From a virus: 27,394 bases of DNA. The stretch spans positions 1-27,394 of the IMG/VR virus record IMGVR_UViG_3300046522_000372. One strand, 5' to 3'. Shown here in pieces: positions 1 to 6,603 of this stretch. Numbering within the stretch: position 1 is the stretch's first letter; each line of letters opens with the position of its first letter. Both the position numbers and the translations under genes were made by a program. The notes below the pieces were generated by a model, which did no database searches, was not told the DNA's origin, and saw only the letters and a list, made by a program, of their open reading frames with translations.

Positions 1-54
1 TCGACCTATGTTGCTGGAGTACGGCTTCGTGTCCCCCCTTTCGCGAGGTCGTGC

Positions 55-76
55 AGACACGCTTTCGAGCGTGTCT
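55..76 (+). other. UUCG-capped RNA hairpin
   Basis: A perfect 9-bp inverted repeat (AGACACGCT / AGCGTGTCT) is closed by a TTCG tetraloop and lies 16 nt upstream of the terminator at 93-124. The pair of stems looks like the 3' end of a structured transcript, either a small RNA or the 3' UTR of a gene that begins before the window. I do not recognise the RNA family and no ORF here is convincing. Confidence 0.45.
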
Positions 77-92
77 CCTCCCTGAACCTTGG

Positions 93-124
93 CCACCTCG
101 GGCATTTGCCCGAGGTGGTTTTTT
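93..124 (+). terminator. Intrinsic (rho-independent) terminator
   Basis: An 11-bp perfect stem (CCACCTCGGGC / GCCCGAGGTGG) with loop ATTT is followed directly by six T. It ends a rightward transcript that enters from outside the window. The next gene (169-600) is on the other strand and converges on it. Confidence 0.9.
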
Positions 125-168
125 ATGGGCAGGCGAATCCGGGCTTTGGGGAGTGGCTGCAATAGCCT

Positions 169-600
169 TCAGCGGCCGTCATTCTGCTCTACGACCAGCG
201 CGAGCTTGGATAACATCCCCTCCCATAGCTGCTGGGCATCTCCCGGACCCGCGCCGCGTGCCACAAAATCCAGACGTGATCCCGAGCCGACTTGGCGGAT
301 GTCGATCTCGATATGAGCGACTCCGGCGAAATGTTGCGGCACGATCAAGCTGAACGCCAACCGTTTCGGCGGGTCGACCAACGCATATATGCCGTCATGC
401 GTGATTATCCGACCGGCAGCCTGTTCCGTAATCGAGTACGACCCGCCGGCTCGAGGGTCGGAGCGCGCGCTCAGCGTGTTGTCGGGTGACTTGAAGAGCC
501 ATTGCTCCATCAATGCGGGATCGATCCATGCGTCGAACACCGTACGGGCATCGGCTGCGATATGCAGTGTCGTTCTCGCCCGGACGTCGCTGGCTACCAT
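169..600 (-). CDS. SRPBCC / AHSA1-like (START-fold) protein
   Basis: A 143-residue protein with the helix-grip architecture of the AHSA1 (Hsp90 ATPase activator homologue) branch of the SRPBCC superfamily. It opens with a strand and the motif VFDAWIDPALMEQW (about residues 20-33), which matches the family pattern V-[FW]-x-A-[WL]-T-x-P-x-x-x-x-x-W. A GGSY turn follows at about 51-54 and a DPPKRLAFS strand at about 76-84, and the long C-terminal helix carries the W-x-x-M-L-x-K-L pattern. Members are small hydrophobic-ligand-binding or stress-related proteins, and the substrate cannot be told from sequence. An AGGAG-like ribosome site sits 6 nt before the ATG. It lies 72 bp downstream of the amidohydrolase gene on the same strand and may be co-transcribed with it. 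It is a host gene. Confidence 0.85.
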   Translation of the reverse strand: MVASDVRARTTLHIAADARTVFDAWIDPALMEQWLFKSPDNTLSARSDPRAGGSYSITEQAAGRIITHDGIYALVDPPKRLAFSLIVPQHFAGVAHIEIDIRQVGSGSRLDFVARGAGPGDAQQLWEGMLSKLALVVEQNDGR

Positions 601-672
601 CGGCTACCTCCAAGGATTTGCGTCCAAACCAATCGTCGTCGTGCTCCTCGATGGGCGCACGCGCGACCCGCG

Positions 673-1521
673 TTACTCGGCGGCCAGTGCCAGTCCGCCG
701 GTCAGCAGTTCGTCGGTGGCGGCGTCGATCATTCGTCGCAGCAAGGCGACGGTGCCCGCCAGGCCCTTGCCCGGTGCGGTCAGGTTGGAGTCGAGATAGA
801 GCCGGCGGTCGATCTCGATCTGGATCGCATGGATATGCTCGTCGGGCCGGCCGTGGCGCGACAGGATGTAGCCGCCGGGATAGGGCGTGTTGAGCGCCGC
901 GCGATGCCCTGCGGCGATGACTTCGCCTTCCAGCCGATGGACCAGCCGCCCGCCCGCGCTGCGGCCGAAGCGGTCGCCGATCACCACGCGGGCCGCGGCG
1001 CCGCCCGGCAATGGCGGCATCGAATGCACGTCGAGCAACAGAGCGGCGCCGAATCGGTCGCGCGCCGCCGCCAGCGCCTCGGCAAGCGCCGAATGATAGG
1101 GACGGTGATCCTGATCGATCCGCTGCCGCACTTCGTCGTCGCCCAGCCGCCGGTTCCAGATCGCGACGCCGGGCGCCGATCGCCGCGGCACCAGGCCCAG
1201 TCCGCTGCGCAATTTGGTCGCGGCGGCGCCGGCCGGGATCGGCCGCGCGCCGTCGTCGATCATCGGATCGCGCTCGTCCTCGCCGCGATTGAGGTCGATC
1301 CAGGCGCGCGCGCGGCGCTGCACGAACATAGTCTCGTCGATTCGCGCCGCCAGCGCGACTTCGTCGGCATGGCGATCCTCCAGCGCCAGCATCGACGCTA
1401 CCGGCACGGCGGCGGCGGCGCGCAGCTGGAGCGGATAATCGCGCCCGGCATGCGGCACCGACAGGATCACCGGGCTGTCGGGCGGGATTGGTCCGACGCG
1501 GTCGAACGAGGGAGCGGCCAT
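673..1521 (-). CDS. N-formylglutamate amidohydrolase family protein
   Basis: A 282-residue member of the N-formylglutamate amidohydrolase (HutG/FGase) family, zinc-type hydrolases that release formate or act on related N-acyl substrates. Visible family motifs are VPHAGRDYP (22-30), LEDRHAD (47-53), WIDLNR (74-79), LLLDVHSMPP (161-170), NTPYPGGYI (211-219) and IQIEIDR (233-239). The histidines and acidic residues in the first, second and fourth motifs are the expected metal ligands. The ATG at 1521 was chosen because the protein starts there directly with family-like sequence; an upstream in-frame TTG at 1557 would add 12 residues. There is no histidine-utilisation gene nearby, so a role in histidine degradation is not supported, and these paralogues are common as stand-alone genes in sphingomonads. 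It is a host gene. Confidence 0.88.
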   Translation of the reverse strand: MAAPSFDRVGPIPPDSPVILSVPHAGRDYPLQLRAAAAVPVASMLALEDRHADEVALAARIDETMFVQRRARAWIDLNRGEDERDPMIDDGARPIPAGAAATKLRSGLGLVPRRSAPGVAIWNRRLGDDEVRQRIDQDHRPYHSALAEALAAARDRFGAALLLDVHSMPPLPGGAAARVVIGDRFGRSAGGRLVHRLEGEVIAAGHRAALNTPYPGGYILSRHGRPDEHIHAIQIEIDRRLYLDSNLTAPGKGLAGTVALLRRMIDAATDELLTGGLALAAE

Positions 1522-1632
1522 GCGCGCAAATCTACGCGTCGTACCGTCCTGGGGCAATCGCCGCGCGACGCTGGAAAATCTTAAACCCTTGGGGCATAAA
1601 AAGGCAGGCGGGACATTAGGCAGCGGACGGGC

Positions 1633-2010
1633 ATGATCAGGATTCTATTGGCCGAGGACGATTCGGTGATGCGCGAATATCTGACGCGCGCGCTGGAACG
1701 GTCGGGCTATGCCGTCACCGCGGTCGATCGCGGTACCGCCGCGCTGCCGCTGATCGAGGCCGAACATTTCGACCTGCTGCTGAGCGACATCGTCATGCCC
1801 GAGATGGACGGGATCGAACTGGCGCAGAAAGCGTCGGAGATCGCACCCGACATGCGCGTCATGTTCATCACCGGATTCGCCGCCGTGACCTTGCGCGCCG
1901 GCAAGCAGATGCCGCAGGCCCGCGTGCTATCCAAGCCGTTCCATCTCAGGGATCTCGTGATCGAAGTCGATCGCTTGTTCGAGGTCGAAAGCGCTAACGG
2001 CGGATTGTAG
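1633..2010 (+). CDS. cpdR: CpdR-type single-domain response regulator
   Basis: A 125-residue stand-alone receiver domain with no output domain. The acidic pair is Asp9/Asp10, the phospho-acceptor is Asp52 in LLLSDIVMPEMDG, the switch Thr is Thr80 in MFITGFAAV and the conserved Lys is Lys101 in LSKPFHL. The MFITGFAAV and LLSKPFHL signatures match Caulobacter CpdR. In Caulobacter, unphosphorylated CpdR primes ClpXP to degrade cell-cycle substrates, and the CckA-ChpT relay inactivates it. That function is transferred by family membership. The gene reads toward tRNA-Val 53 bp downstream, a gene order I believe is conserved in sphingomonads. The start follows a purine-rich GCGGACGGGC stretch. Confidence 0.88.
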   Translation: MIRILLAEDDSVMREYLTRALERSGYAVTAVDRGTAALPLIEAEHFDLLLSDIVMPEMDGIELAQKASEIAPDMRVMFITGFAAVTLRAGKQMPQARVLSKPFHLRDLVIEVDRLFEVESANGGL

Positions 2011-2063
2011 AGTTTCCGCGCTTGCACGGCGGCGGAAGCGCCGCTACAGGGCGCCCTCCCCGT

Positions 2064-2138
2064 GGGCGTGTAGCTCAGTGGTAGAGCACTGTGTTGACAT
2101 CGCAGGGGTCGCAAGTTCAATCCTTGCCACGCCCACCA
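2064..2138 (+). tRNA. tRNA-Val(GAC), CCA encoded
   Basis: The full cloverleaf can be drawn. The acceptor arm is GGGCGTG (2064-2070) paired with CACGCCC (2128-2134), followed by discriminator A and an encoded CCA. The D arm is GCTC/GAGC. The anticodon stem is CTGTG/CGCAG around loop TTGACAT, giving anticodon GAC (valine, GUC). The T arm is GCAAG-TTCAATC-CTTGC. The prophage integrase gene ends 26 bp downstream, so the 3' part of this gene is the probable integration target and still forms an intact tRNA. Confidence 0.97.
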
Positions 2139-2163
2139 TAGAAAGGCCCGCTAGCCCAACAGG
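2100..2163. other. Probable attL region (tRNA-Val 3' end)
   Basis: A tyrosine integrase gene points at the 3' end of an intact tRNA and stops 26 bp from its CCA end, the standard arrangement for tRNA-targeted prophages. The core of the attachment site is inferred to lie in the anticodon/T-arm half of the tRNA and the bases just after it. Exact limits cannot be set because attR is not in the window. Confidence 0.55.
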
Positions 2164-2179
2164 TTAGCGGGCCTTTTTT
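2142..2179 (+). terminator. Intrinsic terminator after tRNA-Val
   Basis: A 12-bp perfect stem (AAAGGCCCGCTA, 2142-2153, with TAGCGGGCCTTT, 2165-2176) can be extended across a G-T pair and two further pairs to a 5-nt loop. It runs into a T tract at 2174-2179. It would end the cpdR/tRNA transcript. The integrase stop codon and its last codons (from 2164) lie inside the right arm. Confidence 0.85.
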
Positions 2180-3462
2180 GATGCCCGGATCGGAACGATC
2201 TTCGGTGCCTCTCCGGTGTCTGTCCGGTGAAACGCACCCGGAACACGGGCTTCGATCTCATCAATGATCGCCTCGATCGCGCGCGTCGCATTGGCCAGAT
2301 AGTCCGGATCGAACGCGGCATAGAGGTCAGTCACGCTGTCCAGCTTGCGGTGCCCTAGCTGTAGCTCGATCTCTTCGCTTGGCACCTTGCGCGATTGGTC
2401 GCGCCATTCCTCCGACCATGCCCGTTTCGTGCCCGCGTCGCGGAGCAGCTGCGCGACCGATCGCCGGACGATCTTCATCCCGAACTCGCGATCGCGCGGC
2501 CAGCCGAGATCGTCGCACATGCTGTCCCAGGCGCTTCGCACCGACACGGCCTCGACGAAGAAGCCCTTCACTTCGTCCAGGCGGTGCGCGAGCTGCCACG
2601 GTGCGATCACGGTCGCGCGGTATTTCTTTGTCTGGCGTCGGCCGGCAGGATTGAGCGCCAGGACGCTGCGGTCGGCATTCCATTGGCGCCGATCCCTTTC
2701 GGTCGAGACATCGTGCGCGGCGTCGGGGCGGGCCGCGGTGCCGACCGAGAGCATCAGGAATCGATGCAGGCCCTGTCGCTTCACCGGGAAGCGTGGATCG
2801 CTCGCATAGCGGAACGCGGCGGCAATCTCATCGATCGACAGGCGCCGATAGGGCGTGCGGTTGAGTACCTTCGTCTGGATCGGGGTGAACCGGGCGCCCT
2901 CGGGTATACGCTTGCGCCATTCGGCCTGGTTGATCGCGGATTGCAGGGCGATCACGCTGTTCTCGGTTGTCGATGGCGCGCGTGGCTCATCGCGGAACCG
3001 GCCGGACGAGAAGACGACGGGCTGCGCGGCCGACCACGTGCGGAAAGCCGCGACCCAATCTTCGTCGACCTGTTCGCACTTGATCTCGGCCGAGGGCAGG
3101 GTGGCGATATAGTCGACGACGTGATCGAGCCGCGCGTCGAGGACGGTGTCGTCCTTCACCGCACGATATTCGTTGATCGCATTCGTCACGAAATAGGGTG
3201 TCGCTTCTGCCGGCTTGCGCTGGCCACAGGTCGGGCAAAGGTCGCCCCCGCCATGATCCGCCAGGTCTTTCAGGATGAGCGCGCGGAGCGCTTGCCCCTC
3301 ATCGACTGTGCCTGTCGAAGCGCTTCGGATGCGGCCTCGCTCATCGTCGTACCAGAAGATGGTAAGGAAGGGGCTTCGTCTGGTGCCGTCGGCGCGTTCA
3401 TCCCAGTCGAGCCAGTATCGACCGCGATGATGGAGCCCCTTCGCCTTTGCACGACGCGGCAT
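2164..3462 (-). CDS. Tyrosine-type phage integrase
   Basis: A 432-residue site-specific recombinase that would integrate and excise the prophage at the neighbouring tRNA-Val. The C-terminal catalytic domain shows Arg245 in GTAARPDA, a beta-hairpin lysine at 279/280 in QTKKYRATVIAP, Arg333 in KIVRRSVAQLL, His371 in LQLGHRKLDSVT and the nucleophile Tyr381 in DLYAAFDPDYL. The usual box II H-x-x-R reads K-x-x-R here (Lys330). The middle region (about 90-190) is the SAM-like core-binding domain. A CxxC pair (Cys76, Cys79) precedes it. The ATG at 3462 has an AAAGGA site 9-10 nt upstream. The gene overlaps the previous ORF (3270-3623) by 193 nt in another frame, and its stop sits in the tRNA terminator. 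Confidence 0.93.
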   Translation of the reverse strand: MPRRAKAKGLHHRGRYWLDWDERADGTRRSPFLTIFWYDDERGRIRSASTGTVDEGQALRALILKDLADHGGGDLCPTCGQRKPAEATPYFVTNAINEYRAVKDDTVLDARLDHVVDYIATLPSAEIKCEQVDEDWVAAFRTWSAAQPVVFSSGRFRDEPRAPSTTENSVIALQSAINQAEWRKRIPEGARFTPIQTKVLNRTPYRRLSIDEIAAAFRYASDPRFPVKRQGLHRFLMLSVGTAARPDAAHDVSTERDRRQWNADRSVLALNPAGRRQTKKYRATVIAPWQLAHRLDEVKGFFVEAVSVRSAWDSMCDDLGWPRDREFGMKIVRRSVAQLLRDAGTKRAWSEEWRDQSRKVPSEEIELQLGHRKLDSVTDLYAAFDPDYLANATRAIEAIIDEIEARVPGAFHRTDTGEAPKIVPIRASKKAR

Positions 3463-3623
3463 GCCGCTTTTTCCTTTAGTGAGTCGGCCTCGGCCGTCAG
3501 AATTAGTTGAGTGACGCCTATTGCCGTCAGCTGGTCAAGATCGGCCGCTTCCAGCCGGATGCCTTTGCCACGTTCGAGCGCGCGCGACCATTTGCGGGCG
3601 AGGGATGGATCGAGGTCGGTCAT
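3270..3623 (-). CDS. Hypothetical protein overlapping integrase 5' end
   Basis: A 117-residue ORF whose start overlaps the stop of the upstream gene as ATGA (3620-3623), the same coupling used along this operon. The first ~55 residues look like a real folded protein, with charged helices containing WSRALERGKG and LDQLTAIGVTQLI. The remaining ~60 residues are low complexity because they are read through the integrase start region in another frame. I do not recognise the family. The N-terminal part also carries the ribosome-binding site of the integrase, so translating this ORF may couple to integrase expression. A shorter functional product or an old frameshift is possible. Confidence 0.55.
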   Translation of the reverse strand: MTDLDPSLARKWSRALERGKGIRLEAADLDQLTAIGVTQLILTAEADSLKEKAACRVVQRRRGSIIAVDTGSTGMNAPTAPDEAPSLPSSGTTMSEAASEALRQAQSMRGKRSARSS

Positions 3624-4021
3624 ATCAGATCAAACATCCCAAAGCGGACGCGCGCGCGCAGGAACTCGGTCGCGCCCATGCGGCCCGCCTCTCGGTCTTC
3701 GTCGCGCCATTGCTGGATCAGGCGGTTCTGCGCGTTGCTCGCCTTGCGAGCGATCACGCGATCCTCGTCGCTGCCGCGCGTTCCGTTTCGCGTCATGCGC
3801 GCGACGGCCGCGATCGGGGTCAGCACCTTGCCGCGCACGGTGGCCCGGTTCTCCCACGCCGCTTTATGTGGCGCCGAGCAGAACAGCTGGTTGCGCCTGT
3901 TCGGCTCGAACCGCTTGCCGCATTCAGGACAGGTCCGCTCGGCCCATCCGCCTATCTGCTGACCGGGGGTGCGGTTGTGGCCCTCCTGAGGGCACGTGCG
4001 TAACGCGGGTGCCTTCTTCAT
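3620..4021 (-). CDS. Small zinc-finger protein
   Basis: A 133-residue protein with a CxxC...C-x3-H set at Cys31, Cys34, Cys48 and His52 (CPECGKRFEPNRRNQLFC), typical of a small treble-clef/FCS-like zinc finger. A basic helical C-terminal half contains RKASNAQNRLIQQWRDEDRE. The start at 4021 was chosen because its ATG overlaps the upstream stop as ATGA; a longer reading with 35 extra residues has no support. Its stop likewise overlaps the next gene's ATG. Nucleic-acid binding is plausible but not shown. It belongs to the leftward operon with the integrase. Confidence 0.75.
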   Translation of the reverse strand: MKKAPALRTCPQEGHNRTPGQQIGGWAERTCPECGKRFEPNRRNQLFCSAPHKAAWENRATVRGKVLTPIAAVARMTRNGTRGSDEDRVIARKASNAQNRLIQQWRDEDREAGRMGATEFLRARVRFGMFDLI

Positions 4022-4506
4022 GCCGCGCGCCCCTGCTTTTTGCGGCTGCGCTGCCATTGGGCGAGACCGTGCGGTATCCAGATATGCGGCGGCGCGCCCT
4101 CGCTGGTCGGCTGGAGGTGCCACCACAGCGCCTCACCGACCTCGGCATTGCGGCGATCGTCGGAGCCGGCTTCCGGTCGATCGGCGAGCTGGCGCAAGCG
4201 CTCGCGGCTTCCCGCGATCTCGCGCTGCATGTCGGCGAGCGTCGCGCCCAGGCGCGGCTCGCAATCGGCCGGACCGGGAAGGTCTTCGCAGGCGAGGACG
4301 ATCTGCCACAGCTTCACGATCGCGCCCATCACGCGGAGGCCGCGCTCCGCCTGGTCGGCGGTCAGCTTCTCGCGCTCGACCAGGCTGGGATAGAGTTTCT
4401 GGCGCTGCTCAAGCAGATCGCCGGCGAGCCGCGCGCACGCTTCCCAGTCGTCGCGGCGCGTCGGCCACGGCGTCACGTCACTGGCGAAGGTGCGCAGCTC
4501 GCTCAT
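4018..4506 (-). CDS. Hypothetical helical phage protein
   Basis: A 162-residue, mostly helical protein rich in Arg, Glu and Leu. It has helices around DDWEACARLAGDLLEQRQKLY (split by charged turns) and TADQAERGLRVMGAIVKLWQ. The ATG at 4506 overlaps the upstream stop as ATGA, and its own stop overlaps the next ATG the same way. No signal peptide, membrane segment or known catalytic motif is visible. I do not recognise it. Its position in the leftward integrase operon suggests an accessory role in the lysogen or early infection. Confidence 0.7.
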   Translation of the reverse strand: MSELRTFASDVTPWPTRRDDWEACARLAGDLLEQRQKLYPSLVEREKLTADQAERGLRVMGAIVKLWQIVLACEDLPGPADCEPRLGATLADMQREIAGSRERLRQLADRPEAGSDDRRNAEVGEALWWHLQPTSEGAPPHIWIPHGLAQWQRSRKKQGRAA

Positions 4507-4979
4507 GCGGCCAGCCTGACCGTCTCGGCGCGCAGCAACCGGGCGAGTGCGAAGGGATCGTTGACCAGCCTGAGCAAGACGTTGGCGTGGCACCAGGCGG
4601 AGGTCAGCGGGCACCAGCATTGCAGGTTGCGTCCGCGAAGGTCGACCAGCGAGCGGAGCAGCCGCTGCCGCCAGCGGTGGAGCGCGGCGATCTCATCGCG
4701 CCCGAAGCCGCAGCGCGACAGGATATAATCGTTCAGACGGCCATGGATCCACGCATCATAGAGTATGACGCTGCGCTTGTGGCTGATCCTGCCGCGTCGC
4801 TCGAATGGATTGCTATAGTCGGTCGGACGGCCGACATACCGCGCACCCGGTGGGGTGCGGGCGTTCTTGCCCCGCACCCGGTGCAGTCGGACGGGCATCA
4901 AATCGGGAGCGCAAGCGACCTTGATCGGCGGGGAGGAACGACCCGCCGATCCTAGTGCGAGATGCACTGTCGTGATCAC
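4503..4979 (-). CDS. DUF4326 domain protein (left-arm copy)
   Basis: Carries the DUF4326 pattern: an N-terminal R-x-x-R-x-K strand, GARYVGRPTDYSNPF (the G-R-P-[ST]-x-x-x-N-P-F signature), and the C-terminal LRGRNLQCWCPL...CHANVLLRL block with paired cysteines. DUF4326 is frequent in phages and its biochemical role is unknown. Two starts are possible. GTG at 4979 overlaps the upstream stop as GTGA and fits this operon's coupling style. The internal ATG at 4898 gives a 131-residue protein starting where the domain starts. Neither has a clear ribosome site. A second, diverged DUF4326 gene lies at 11493-11918 in the same prophage. Confidence 0.82.
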   Translation of the reverse strand: MITTVHLALGSAGRSSPPIKVACAPDLMPVRLHRVRGKNARTPPGARYVGRPTDYSNPFERRGRISHKRSVILYDAWIHGRLNDYILSRCGFGRDEIAALHRWRQRLLRSLVDLRGRNLQCWCPLTSAWCHANVLLRLVNDPFALARLLRAETVRLAA

Positions 4980-5833
4980 GCGGCGACCGCGACGGGGGCT
5001 GCGGCGAGAAGTTCGAGTAGCTTTTCCGCCTGCCGCGCGTAAGCCTTTTGACGAGCAGCATCAGCAGCAGCAGCATAAGCAGCATAAGCAGCATCAGCAG
5101 CATAAGCAGCATCAGCATCAGCAGCAGCAGCATAAGCAGCATAAGCAGCATCAGCAGCATAAGCAGCATCAGCATCAGCAGCATCAGCATCAGCAGCATC
5201 AGCATAAGCAGCAGCAGCAGCAGCAGCAGCATCAGCAGCAGCAGCATCAGCATCAGCAGCAGCAGCATCAGCAGCATCAGCATCAGCAGCAGCAGCATCA
5301 GCATCAGCAGCAGCAGCATAAGCAGCAGCAGCATAAGCAGCAGCAGCATCAGCAGCAGCAGCATAAGCAGCAGCTCTAGCAGTGGAGGCCGCGTTACGTG
5401 CATCTACCGGATTGATTACTTCGCCGATCGATCGGCGGCGGAGTATTTCTATTGCATCGACGACGGCGGCCTTGGTCTTTTCATTACCATGCCGCTCGTT
5501 GACGTCGACAACTACCCAGTGGAGGAATTGCCATCCGACCAATGATAGGTCGGCGCCGACCGGGATCGCCGAGATGAACCGCGCCGGGAACAGCTTGGCT
5601 TCGGCATTCGGCATGCCTTCGAAGATGCGATCCTCCAGCCGGGCGAGCATGCGAGGGATGCCCAGTTCGCGCTCATAGGCCGAATGGTCCGAGCCGTGGA
5701 TCGTGCAGCCGACCGCGCAGCCCTTGCCGCCTTCCCAGTACTTGCCCTTGACGATCTCGTCGGCGGCCTGGTGCGCTTCGATCTGGGCGAGCTTGCTCGC
5801 CTTGAGCTGCGGTAAAGAGTGAAATGCGAACAT
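4976..5833 (-). CDS. Phage protein with Ala/Asp/Tyr low-complexity tail
   Basis: A 285-residue protein in two parts. Residues 1 to about 150 form a conserved-looking domain with the Cys-containing motif GKGCAVGCTIHGSDHSAYE and the block IPRMLARLEDRIFEGMPN followed by FPARFISAIPVG. I recall such N-termini from other phage proteins of unknown function. Residues from about 154 to 260 consist only of Ala, Asp and Tyr, in patterns such as AAYAA and AADAD, encoded by only three codons. A basic R-Q-K-A-Y-A-R-Q helix closes the protein. The tail should form a long alanine-rich helix. A strong AAGGAG site lies 9 nt before the ATG. It is part of the leftward operon, directly upstream of the DUF4326 gene with a GTGA overlap. 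Confidence 0.8.
   Translation of the reverse strand: MFAFHSLPQLKASKLAQIEAHQAADEIVKGKYWEGGKGCAVGCTIHGSDHSAYERELGIPRMLARLEDRIFEGMPNAEAKLFPARFISAIPVGADLSLVGWQFLHWVVVDVNERHGNEKTKAAVVDAIEILRRRSIGEVINPVDARNAASTARAAAYAAAADAAAAYAAAAYAAAADADAAAADADAADAAAADADAAAADAAAAAAAAYADAADADAADADAAYAADAAYAAYAAAADADAAYAADAAYAAYAAAADAARQKAYARQAEKLLELLAAAPVAVAA
5054..5374 (-). repeat. In-frame triplet repeat tract (GCT/GAT/TAT)
   Basis: A 321-nt tract of exactly 107 codons. On the coding strand it uses only GCT (Ala), GAT (Asp) and TAT (Tyr). On the plus strand it reads as runs of AGC with ATC or ATA inserted. Larger blocks recur, for example the stretch encoding DAAYAADAAYAAYAAAADA. The Ala codon GCT contrasts with the GCC/GCG used elsewhere, which points to growth by slippage or recombination rather than selection for alanine alone. 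Confidence 0.9.
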
Positions 5834-5866
5834 GGGTAACGTCTCCTTGTGGTGAAGGGTTGAAGG

Positions 5867-5989
5867 TCAGGCCGCGTCGTCACGCGCTGCGGGTGACAAA
5901 GGCGCGGGATAGGTGCGCTGGCGGACGATCTTGCCGCGCTGCCATTCGATCCAGTTGGATGGGCGTTGCCCAATGGCGGGGCGGGTCAT
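5867..5989 (-). CDS. Small ORF, 40 aa hypothetical
   Basis: A 40-residue reading frame (starting MTRPAIGQRPSNWIEWQ and ending ARDDAA) fills the gap between two operon genes. Its ATG overlaps the upstream stop as ATGA (5986-5989), the junction used by its neighbours. It is basic with two Trp and has no recognisable family. The next gene starts 34 nt after its stop with its own strong ribosome site. Support is positional only. Confidence 0.5.
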   Translation of the reverse strand: MTRPAIGQRPSNWIEWQRGKIVRQRTYPAPLSPAARDDAA

Positions 5990-6603
5990 TCGCCGTCCTC
6001 GGGCGCGAACCACAGTTTGCGAGGGCCGCTCTCGTGGAGCCTGCGGCGGAACTTCAACTCATAGCCCCGGTCTTTCAGCATCCGGGCCATTCGCGTGTTC
6101 GTGAGATTGGAGCCCCACGATCCAAGGGCCTCGCAGGCCTCAGCTATCGTGAAGGGCGCGGGCGGCAGCTTCGACCAATCCAACTCGATTGGCGGACTGA
6201 TCAACTCCCGCTCGACGCGATTGAGCGCCGACCGGCAGTCGCGCAGCTCGCGTGCGAGCCAGTCCTCGTTTGCTTCCTGCTGTTCCTCTGGAAGTTCGGG
6301 ATTAACGCTGTGGCGCCCCCAACGGAGCGTTTTCCCGCCAGCCGCGACAAACTCGCCAGCTTCTTCGATCGCGTGCGCCAAGGCGAAGTCGAAGCCGGGC
6401 CGACTATAGCAGGCCTTCGGCGCATCCTGTGGATCGTCCAGCACCAAGTAGAACTTGAAGCCGTCGATCTCCACGCGGATTTGCTGGCCGTCCTGTCCGA
6501 TCGCCACCTCGCAGTCTGCGAGGTGTTCATGGTCGGGAAGAAAAGCCTGGAGCGTGCTGCGGATGGCGGCGATGACGCCGGCCGTTTCGATTGCAGCGCC
6601 CAT
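5986..6603 (-). CDS. Hypothetical phage protein, 205 aa
   Basis: An acidic, apparently cytoplasmic protein. The N-terminal half contains an alpha/beta-looking segment (CEVAIGQDGQQIRVEIDG then FKFYLVLDDPQDAP), the centre a charged helix (EEQQEANEDWLARELRDCR), and the C-terminus (about 150-200) a winged-helix-like stretch with FTIAEACEALGSWG and NTRMARMLKDRGYELKF. The last part resembles phage DNA-binding domains of the AntA/KilA-C or primase-associated type, but I cannot assign a family. The start is either ATG 6603 (sharing A with the upstream TGA) or GTG 6606 one codon earlier. Confidence 0.7.
   Translation of the reverse strand: MGAAIETAGVIAAIRSTLQAFLPDHEHLADCEVAIGQDGQQIRVEIDGFKFYLVLDDPQDAPKACYSRPGFDFALAHAIEEAGEFVAAGGKTLRWGRHSVNPELPEEQQEANEDWLARELRDCRSALNRVERELISPPIELDWSKLPPAPFTIAEACEALGSWGSNLTNTRMARMLKDRGYELKFRRRLHESGPRKLWFAPEDGE

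Noticed and set aside
502-1584. Plus-strand open frame of 360 codons
   Set aside because: Overprints the N-formylglutamate amidohydrolase gene, which has clear motifs on the minus strand.
5048-5384. CRISPR array
   Set aside because: There are no unique spacers between fixed repeats; the pattern is an in-frame triplet tract.
5048-5545. Plus-strand Ser/Ile- and Gln/His-rich frames across the repeat tract
   Set aside because: All six frames stay open through a triplet repeat. Only the minus-strand frame has an ordered upstream domain, a ribosome site and a coupled neighbour.
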